Assembly: GCA_036269915.1 (NCBI GenBank)
Contig: DATBDM010000125.1
Span: 1-6,290 of the forward strand
Origin: DATBDM01 sp036269915
GTDB taxonomy: Bacteria; Actinomycetota; Thermoleophilia; Solirubrobacterales; Solirubrobacteraceae
DNA: 6,290 nt
Direction: 5' to 3'
Below the pieces are notes generated by a model, which was not told where the DNA came from, made no database searches, and was given only the letters and a program-made list of their open reading frames with translations. Below are positions 1 to 4,897 of the stretch, in pieces (the first letter of the stretch is position 1; every line of letters starts with the position of its first letter). Both the position numbers and the translations under genes were made by a program.

Positions 1-2463
1 GCTGACCGAGCTCTTGGCCAGGTCGTTCGACTCCCGGTTGAGCAGGGCGAGCCGCTGGTTCACCGCCGGACTCGCGAGGATCTCCCGCGTCGCCTGGGTG
101 GGGCCGACGGTCAGGCGGTCGCGGGGAAGGCTGACCGCCTCAAGATGCGGCGCCCCGCGACCGTCGACCCAGCCGGCGAGGTACGCGACGAGGTTCTGGC
201 GGCCGTGTGGGCTGAACGACGTGGTCAGCACGAACCGCGCGTGCCGATCGCCCGGGAGGCGCCCGAGCATGTACGCGGGCCGGGAGCGTGAGGGCTGGCC
301 ACCGGCGTGGGCGCCACCACCGGATCGTCCGCCCGGCGCGGGGAACCGGATGTTGCCCGCCGACTCGACCGGGCCGGCCAGCTGCCGTGATCGCTCCCAG
401 GCGTCGGCGCCGTTCCAGAAGCCGGTCGGATCGAGCGCGTGATACGTGGAGTACGCCTCCGCCTGCGCCTTGAAGAGGCGCTGCGGATACCGCAGATGCG
501 CACGCAGCTCCGGGGGCATCTGCGCCAGGGGCGCGAACAGCCCCGGGTAGGCGGCGCTCCACGCGTCCAGGAGCGGATCGGCGGCGTCGGCGGCGTACAG
601 CCGGACGCCCCCGTCGAACCCGTCGACCACGGCCACGGCGGCGCTGCGCACGTAGTTGACGCGCTCGCCGCCCAGGGGGACCCGGGCGGCGTACGGGTAG
701 TCGCGACTCGTGGTGAAGCCATGCAGGAGGAACTGGACCCGGCCGTCGGCGACCACCGTCTGAGGGTGGGAGTCCCACTGCAAGAACGGCGCGATCGTCC
801 GCACTCGATCGCCGACGTCGCGGTGCATGAGGATGCGCGAGCGAGGGACGGCGGTCTCCGTGAGGGCGAGCTTGAGATCGCCGAAGCGGGCTGCGAACGC
901 GGCGCGCCGGAGCAGGTTCGACAGCTCGATCCCGCCGTGCCCGTCGTAGTGGTACTGCGGGGATCGGGAGCCCGGCGACGGCGCCTCGATCTCGCCCCGG
1001 TTGGTCGCGACGACCGTGTACGGCGGATCCCCCGGGAGCGCCTGCCCGAAGTATGTCCGCGGCTGGGTCAGCCCGAGCGCGTTGGCGCGGGCGTCGAACC
1101 CTCGCTGCGCGAAACGGGGATACCGATCGGTGTCGGCCTGGCCGCCCTCCACCGCGACGACGCCGTACCCGTGCGTGTACGCGAACCGCGCGTTCGCCCA
1201 GGACCTTGCCTTCCGGGGCAGCCGGCTGACATCGCGCTCGCGCGCGGCGACGGTCATCACCCGAGGCTTCCCGCCGACGGTGTAGCGGTCGACGCTGACG
1301 CTCGGGAAGCGGTAGTAGCCGCCGATCGATTCCAGCTCGTCCAACGCCGGGCGCAGGACGCTGGAATCCCACAGAGGCACGTTCTCGATCGTCGACCGGT
1401 TCTCAGCGGCGACGCGACGAGTCAGCACGCCACGGTCCGCGAGCGGTCGGGCGACGATCCGGTCGAGCGCGAACGCCGTCCGGGTCGACGCGATCGCATC
1501 CGCGACGTAGGGACGCTCGCGCGACAGCGCCTGGGGCTCGACGTCGAAGCGCTCGACGAGCCCCGGCAGACCGCTGGTCGCGGCGCCGGCCACCAGCGCG
1601 AGCGCGCCGATCAGGGCGAGCGGAGCGAGCCTGACGACCCGCACCGCTCCGTACAGGCACAACCCGGCTTCCAGCAGCGTGAGGACGCCGCGGACGCGGA
1701 GGACCGCGAGCCGGACGTGGACGTCGGTGTAGGACGCGCCGGGCACGGGCGAGCCCGCATGTGGCAGCGCCAGCGCGTACTGCTCGAGATGAAGCCGCCA
1801 GCGCAGCAGCAGGCACAGCAGCGCCGCGAGGAGGAGCAGGTGCGCGCGCGCGTCCCGCAGACGCCCCGCGGCCGCGTAGACGCCGGCGGCGGCGCCGGCG
1901 CTCATCAGCACCGTCTGGAGCAGCCAGCCGAGCGTCGCCCGGTACAGCGGCAGCGAGAAGACGAAGAAGCCGACATCGCGGTGGAACAGCGGATCGGCTG
2001 CCCCGAAGTCGCGTCGATGGGCCCACAGCAGGAGCAGCCGCCAGGCCCCGTCGGGCTCGAGGTCGAGCACCACCACGCCGCACCCGATGGCGACCAGCGG
2101 GCCGGCGATCCGCCGCTGCTGCCACAGCGCCGCGCCGATGCGCCCGCCGCGCGCGCGGTCGCCGACGACCCGCTCGGCGATCGCGAGGTTCGCCAGGACG
2201 GCACCCATGGTCGCGAGGCCCGGGAACGCGGCCGCCAGGAGCTTCCACTGGAGCGTCGTCCACAGCACCTGGACATGGCCGACCTCGCGGAACCAGAGCA
2301 GGTCCGTGTAGACGCGCGCGACGAGCAGGACCGCCCCGCCGGCGAGTCCCGCGCAGGCGGCGGCCAGAAGCGCGCGCGCTCGTGGCGTCCGCCATAGCGA
2401 GACCCGCTGCGCCGGCGTGTCCCGAGGGCGCGGCCGGGCCACGGATGTCAGCGCTATCGCCAT
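1..2463 (-). CDS. UPF0182 family integral membrane protein (C-terminus cut by window edge)
   Basis: The minus-strand frame from the ATG at 2463 stays open for 821 codons to the window edge with no stop, so the C-terminal part is missing. UPF0182 (COG1615) proteins are usually about 850-1000 residues: N-terminal membrane segments, then a large domain outside the membrane; their function is unknown. Family-like segments are present: DPLFHRDVGFFVFSLPLY (157-174), GASYTDVH (242-249), VPLWD (362-366), YYRFPSVSVDRY (383-394), PRTYFG (468-473) and a block with FVL...RQN (744-757). I count about six or seven hydrophobic segments between residues 30 and 300, for example ALLAAACAGLAGGAVLLVA near 30-49. 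The reading frame agrees at both ends, so no frameshift is apparent. An in-frame GTG at 2472 has an AGGG six bases upstream and is a credible alternative start; the ATG has no clear ribosome binding site. A Gly/Ser-rich loop lies near residues 690-720. The gene is divergent from the plus-strand operon. Family assignment is confident; role is unknown. Confidence 0.93.
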   Translation of the reverse strand, partial: MAIALTSVARPRPRDTPAQRVSLWRTPRARALLAAACAGLAGGAVLLVARVYTDLLWFREVGHVQVLWTTLQWKLLAAAFPGLATMGAVLANLAIAERVVGDRARGGRIGAALWQQRRIAGPLVAIGCGVVVLDLEPDGAWRLLLLWAHRRDFGAADPLFHRDVGFFVFSLPLYRATLGWLLQTVLMSAGAAAGVYAAAGRLRDARAHLLLLAALLCLLLRWRLHLEQYALALPHAGSPVPGASYTDVHVRLAVLRVRGVLTLLEAGLCLYGAVRVVRLAPLALIGALALVAGAATSGLPGLVERFDVEPQALSRERPYVADAIASTRTAFALDRIVARPLADRGVLTRRVAAENRSTIENVPLWDSSVLRPALDELESIGGYYRFPSVSVDRYTVGGKPRVMTVAARERDVSRLPRKARSWANARFAYTHGYGVVAVEGGQADTDRYPRFAQRGFDARANALGLTQPRTYFGQALPGDPPYTVVATNRGEIEAPSPGSRSPQYHYDGHGGIELSNLLRRAAFAARFGDLKLALTETAVPRSRILMHRDVGDRVRTIAPFLQWDSHPQTVVADGRVQFLLHGFTTSRDYPYAARVPLGGERVNYVRSAAVAVVDGFDGGVRLYAADAADPLLDAWSAAYPGLFAPLAQMPPELRAHLRYPQRLFKAQAEAYSTYHALDPTGFWNGADAWERSRQLAGPVESAGNIRFPAPGGRSGGGAHAGGQPSRSRPAYMLGRLPGDRHARFVLTTSFSPHGRQNLVAYLAGWVDGRGAPHLEAVSLPRDRLTVGPTQATREILASPAVNQRLALLNRESNDLAKSSVS

Positions 2464-2559
2464 GTCTCGCACCGCGGACCCTGCCGACCTGGGCCGTCGA
2501 TCCGATAGGCATCGCCGACGGGTCGATAGCGCACGCGTTCCGACGCGCAGGTCCTATCG
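2454..2559. promoter_or_regulatory. Cluster of four CGATAG/CTATCG hexamers, candidate operator or promoter elements
   Basis: The hexamer CGATAG or its complement occurs at 2454-2459 (CTATCG), 2503-2508 (CGATAG), 2524-2529 (CGATAG) and 2554-2559 (CTATCG). The first and third copies extend to a perfect 9-bp inverted pair, GCGCTATCG at 2451-2459 and CGATAGCGC at 2524-2532. Reading the rest of the window by eye I found no other copy. Start-to-start spacings are 49, 21 and 30 bases; the last two are close to whole helical turns. The first copy lies just inside the UPF0182 coding start. These could be binding sites for a shared regulator or TA-rich -10 elements; the sequence alone does not decide. 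Confidence 0.35.
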
Positions 2560-2611
2560 CGCGAGCGCGAGAGGCGATCGGCGTGGCCGGTCGGACCTGC
2601 AACATCCGCGC
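2464..2611. promoter_or_regulatory. Divergent intergenic region between the UPF0182 gene and the three-gene operon
   Basis: These 148 bases separate two outward-facing starts, so promoters for both directions should lie here. I see no clean -35/-10 pair on either strand. The region is locally richer in TA steps than the surrounding genes. It holds three of the four CGATAG/CTATCG hexamers and the GCAGGTCC/GGACCTGC inverted repeat described separately. The ATG at 2612 has no purine-rich Shine-Dalgarno sequence just upstream, so leaderless or weakly initiated translation is possible. The promoter role rests on position, not on a recognised sigma-factor motif. Confidence 0.55.
2547..2600. repeat. 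8-bp perfect inverted repeat upstream of the DUF4240 gene
   Basis: GCAGGTCC at 2547-2554 is matched by its exact reverse complement GGACCTGC at 2593-2600, with 38 bases between. The right arm ends 11 bases before the ATG at 2612. A smaller pair inside (ATCGC at 2556-2560 and GCGAT at 2574-2578) could add to a branched fold, but the long loop argues against a simple hairpin. It could be a spaced operator in the leader region. Chance occurrence is quite possible in sequence this GC-rich. Confidence 0.25.
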
Positions 2612-3322
2612 ATGAACGCCGGCAGAGACCGCAGGCTCTCGTGGAGCGTCGTGGCGCTCCTGGTCGCAGCGGCCGTCCTGGCCGGCTACGCGGTGAGCAA
2701 CGCGCGCCGCGGGCCGGACCAGCGCCAGGTCGCGTCGTCCGCCGCCCGTCCCGTCGCCGCCCAGACACCATCGGCCGCCCAGACACCGCCGGCCGCCCAG
2801 ACACCGCCGGCCGCCGGCATGGACGAGGCCGCGTTCTGGCAGCTGACCGCCGACACCCGCGCGGCCGCGAGCGGCGACACCGGGCGGCAGTCCGGGCTGC
2901 TCGAGAAGCGGCTCCGCCAGCTGCCCCCCGCGTCGATCGCGGCGTTCCAACGCATCCGCCACCGGCTGGAGGAACGGCTCTACACGTGGCGGGTCTGGGG
3001 CGCCGCCTACGTCATCGAGGACGGGTGCTCGGACGACTGCTTTCGCGACTTCCGCGCCTACGTGCTCTCGCTCGGACAACGCCCGTACCAGACGGCGGTG
3101 CGCGATCCCGACGCGCTCGCGCCCGTGGTGCAGGACGCCGAGCAGGGAGACTGGGAGAACGCCGACAGCGTCGCGGGCGATGCGTACCAGGCCGTCACGG
3201 GCGATGACATCCCCGCCGACGACTCCGACCTCTCGGGCGCCCCGCGCGGCCAGCCCTGGGACGACGACCAGGAGGAGGCGCTCGTCAGCCGCTATCCGCG
3301 ACTCGCCGCCCGGTTCCGATGA
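2612..3322 (+). CDS. Membrane-anchored DUF4240 domain protein
   Basis: This is a 236-residue protein. Residues 1-8 are basic, 11-28 form one hydrophobic segment (signal anchor or uncleaved signal), and 35-69 are an Ala/Pro/Gln linker with three AAQTPx repeats. Residues 70-235 match the DUF4240 pattern: MDEAAFW at 70-76, an LxxLPPxxIxxFxRI helix near 101-115, YTWRVWGAAYVI at 124-135, GCSDDCFRDFRAY at 138-150, LGQRPYQTAVRDPDAL at 154-169, and GQPWDDD plus PRLAARF near the end. DUF4240 proteins, common in actinobacteria, are usually soluble and begin at the MDxxxFW position, so this one appears to have gained a membrane anchor. The ATG at 2612 is preferred because the anchor follows directly; extending the frame upstream would overlap the divergent gene. 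The frame ends 24 bases before the protease gene, suggesting co-transcription. C139 and C143 could pair if the domain is outside the cell. Biochemical function is unknown. Confidence 0.88.
   Translation: MNAGRDRRLSWSVVALLVAAAVLAGYAVSNARRGPDQRQVASSAARPVAAQTPSAAQTPPAAQTPPAAGMDEAAFWQLTADTRAAASGDTGRQSGLLEKRLRQLPPASIAAFQRIRHRLEERLYTWRVWGAAYVIEDGCSDDCFRDFRAYVLSLGQRPYQTAVRDPDALAPVVQDAEQGDWENADSVAGDAYQAVTGDDIPADDSDLSGAPRGQPWDDDQEEALVSRYPRLAARFR
2756..2815 (+). repeat. Three 18-bp tandem repeats encoding the AAQTPx linker
   Basis: Units at 2756-2773, 2774-2791 and 2792-2809 read GCCGCCCAGACACC followed by ATCG or GCCG. A partial GCCGCC follows at 2810-2815. The last two full units are identical and the first differs at two bases. 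The array keeps frame and encodes AAQTPS-AAQTPP-AAQTPP-AA, a flexible linker between the membrane segment and the DUF4240 domain. The near identity suggests recent slippage or duplication, so copy number may vary between strains. Confidence 0.85.
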
Positions 3323-3334
3323 CGTTGCGCCGGT

Positions 3335-3339
3335 AGGGA
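3335..3339 (+). promoter_or_regulatory. Ribosome binding site that supports the GTG start of the protease gene
   Basis: AGGGA at 3335-3339 lies seven bases upstream of the GTG at 3347. There is no ATG near this point, and the FHA domain begins within the first few residues after the GTG. The site therefore fixes the start and shows that translation re-initiates here, 24 bases after the DUF4240 stop. Confidence 0.6.
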
Positions 3340-3346
3340 AGCGTAC

Positions 3347-4894
3347 GTGCCCGCGCCGTCGCTCGAGCTCCTGCTGCCCGACCGCACGCGGCTGCCACTC
3401 GACCGCGCGCTGAGCATCGGGCGGGCGCCGGAGAGCTCGGTGCGGTTGACCGACGCGAGCGTGTCCAGGCTCCACGCGCGCATCTCGCCCGCGCGGGACG
3501 GGACGGCGGTCCTCGAGGACGCCGGCTCGTCCTACGGCACGTGGCTGGACGGCCGCCGGGTCGATGCGCCGACGCCGCTGCAGGAGGGCTCGCGCATCCG
3601 GCTCGGCGACCTGGAGCTGGTCGTGGACCGCGCCCGCGGCGAGGACGAGGCGGGTCTCACCGTCGTCGTGCCCCCGAACGCGTCGACGACGATCACGGTG
3701 GGCCCGGGCGAGAGCCCGCGGGTGCGCAGCGGCTACGCGCTCAAGCGGCTCGCGGCCGGCGAGGACGATCGGCGCTGGGTGCTCAAGGATCTCCGCTCGG
3801 ACCGCTTCGTGCGCATGTCCGACGCCGATGCCGAGCTGTTCGCGCTGCTGGACGGGCGTGCGACGCTCGCCGAGCTCCTGCGCCGGGCGGAGCTCCGGAT
3901 CGGTGCGGCGGGGCCGGTCCGGCTCATGCTCCTGCTGGCCTCCCTCGGCGAGCGCGGCTTCCTCGCCGATGGGACCGGCGCGGCCGACGACGAGCCGCCG
4001 GCGGGTCGCCTGCGCCGGCTGGTCACCGCCCGCAACTTCCCCTGGGCGGGGGCACCGGCGCTGTTCGCGCGCCTCTACCGGGGAGGCGGTTGGCTGCTGC
4101 TGCGCCGCTGGGTCCTCGTGGGGCTCGGGGTGCTGGCGACTGCCGGGGCCCTGGTGTTCGCCGCCCTCGTGGCCCTCCGCTACGGCACGCCGTTCGTCGT
4201 CGCCAGCAAGCTCGGGATCGGGGGGATCGTGTTCCTGCTCGGCCGCCTCGCCGTGGCATCGGTGCACGAGGCGGCGCACGGGCTCGTGATGGCCTCCTTC
4301 GGCAGGCCGGTGAAGGAGGCGGGCGTGAAGCTGGTGCTCGTCTTCCCCTACACGTACGTGGACACGTCGGAGGCCTGGTTCGAGTCCCGGCGCCGGCGCA
4401 TCGCGGTCAGCGCCGCGGGGCCCGCGTCGGACGCGTCCCTCGGCGGCGCCTTCTCGCTCGCATGCGCCGTCCTCCCTCCCGGGGGCGTTCGCGACGTCCT
4501 GTTCCAGTTGGCCTTCGGAGCCTACGTCGCCGCCTTCTTCAACCTCAATCCGCTCGTCGAGCGCGACGGCTACCACATCCTCGTCGACGTGCTCCGCGAG
4601 CCGGGTCTGCGCCGTCGCGCCCGAGCGCAGCTGCGGCGCCGCCTCAGCGGAGGATCCGACGCGTCGGACTCCCCCGTGCTCATGCGCTACGCCGCGCTCG
4701 GTGCGGCCTGGTCGACGGTCGGCGCGCTCGCGGGCATTGCGGTCCTGCTGCGCTACGAGCCGGTGTTCGCGCGCCTCGCCCCGGAGGCGCTCGTCTGGAC
4801 CGTGATCGGCGCGATGGCGCTCGCTCTCCTCATGCCGGTCGCCGCGATGGTCCTCGTTCCCCTGCTCGGGGGGATCCGGCGGCGGGCGGGCTGA
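3347..4894 (+). CDS. FHA domain + PqqD-like region + M50-type membrane zinc metalloprotease
   Basis: This is a 515-residue protein starting at GTG. Residues 5-95 are an FHA (phosphothreonine-binding) domain: SIGR at 23-26, SRLHARI at 40-46, GSSYGTWLDG at 60-69 and RIRLGDLEL at 83-91. Residues 129-215 resemble the PqqD-like winged-helix region of 'putative peptide zinc metalloprotease' proteins, with WVLKDLRSDRFVRMSDADAE at 144-163 and LLDGRATLAELL at 167-178. The M50 core follows, with HEAAH at 307-311 (two zinc histidines and the catalytic Glu) and NLNPLVERDGYH at 399-410, where D407 is the expected third ligand. SAAGP lies between them. About six hydrophobic segments span residues 248-510, so FHA and PqqD-like parts should face the cytoplasm. 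The enzyme is expected to cut a substrate at or in the membrane. The next gene starts 3 bp downstream and encodes a leader-bearing protein, making it the likely partner. Both asparagines usual in FHA loops are replaced (Y63, D68), so phosphopeptide binding may be altered. All catalytic motifs are intact. Confidence 0.93.
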   Translation: MPAPSLELLLPDRTRLPLDRALSIGRAPESSVRLTDASVSRLHARISPARDGTAVLEDAGSSYGTWLDGRRVDAPTPLQEGSRIRLGDLELVVDRARGEDEAGLTVVVPPNASTTITVGPGESPRVRSGYALKRLAAGEDDRRWVLKDLRSDRFVRMSDADAELFALLDGRATLAELLRRAELRIGAAGPVRLMLLLASLGERGFLADGTGAADDEPPAGRLRRLVTARNFPWAGAPALFARLYRGGGWLLLRRWVLVGLGVLATAGALVFAALVALRYGTPFVVASKLGIGGIVFLLGRLAVASVHEAAHGLVMASFGRPVKEAGVKLVLVFPYTYVDTSEAWFESRRRRIAVSAAGPASDASLGGAFSLACAVLPPGGVRDVLFQLAFGAYVAAFFNLNPLVERDGYHILVDVLREPGLRRRARAQLRRRLSGGSDASDSPVLMRYAALGAAWSTVGALAGIAVLLRYEPVFARLAPEALVWTVIGAMALALLMPVAAMVLVPLLGGIRRRAG

Positions 4895-4897
4895 GTG

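Noticed and set aside
140..1372. A 410-residue minus-strand frame inside the UPF0182 gene
   Set aside because: It is out of frame with the gene that carries the UPF0182 motifs, and its translation is an Arg-rich shadow.
439..2397. A 652-residue open frame on the plus strand opposite the UPF0182 gene
   Set aside because: It is codon-aligned antisense to a gene with clear family motifs. Its product is Arg/Glu/Gln/Pro-rich without hydrophobic core or domain signature, as expected for an antisense shadow in high-GC DNA.
2417..2611. Upstream extension of the DUF4240 frame to 2417
   Set aside because: It would overlap the start of the divergent UPF0182 gene by about 47 bases and place 65 Arg-rich residues before the membrane anchor. 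The ATG at 2612 directly precedes a normal anchor.
2756..2815. The 18-bp direct repeats considered as a CRISPR or mobile-element trace
   Set aside because: There are no spacers, the units abut and they keep reading frame in a linker, so this is a coding tandem repeat.
3323..3346. Possible terminator or promoter between the DUF4240 and protease genes
   Set aside because: The gap is only 24 bases, has no hairpin or T run, and contains a ribosome binding site, so it is read as an intra-operon gap.
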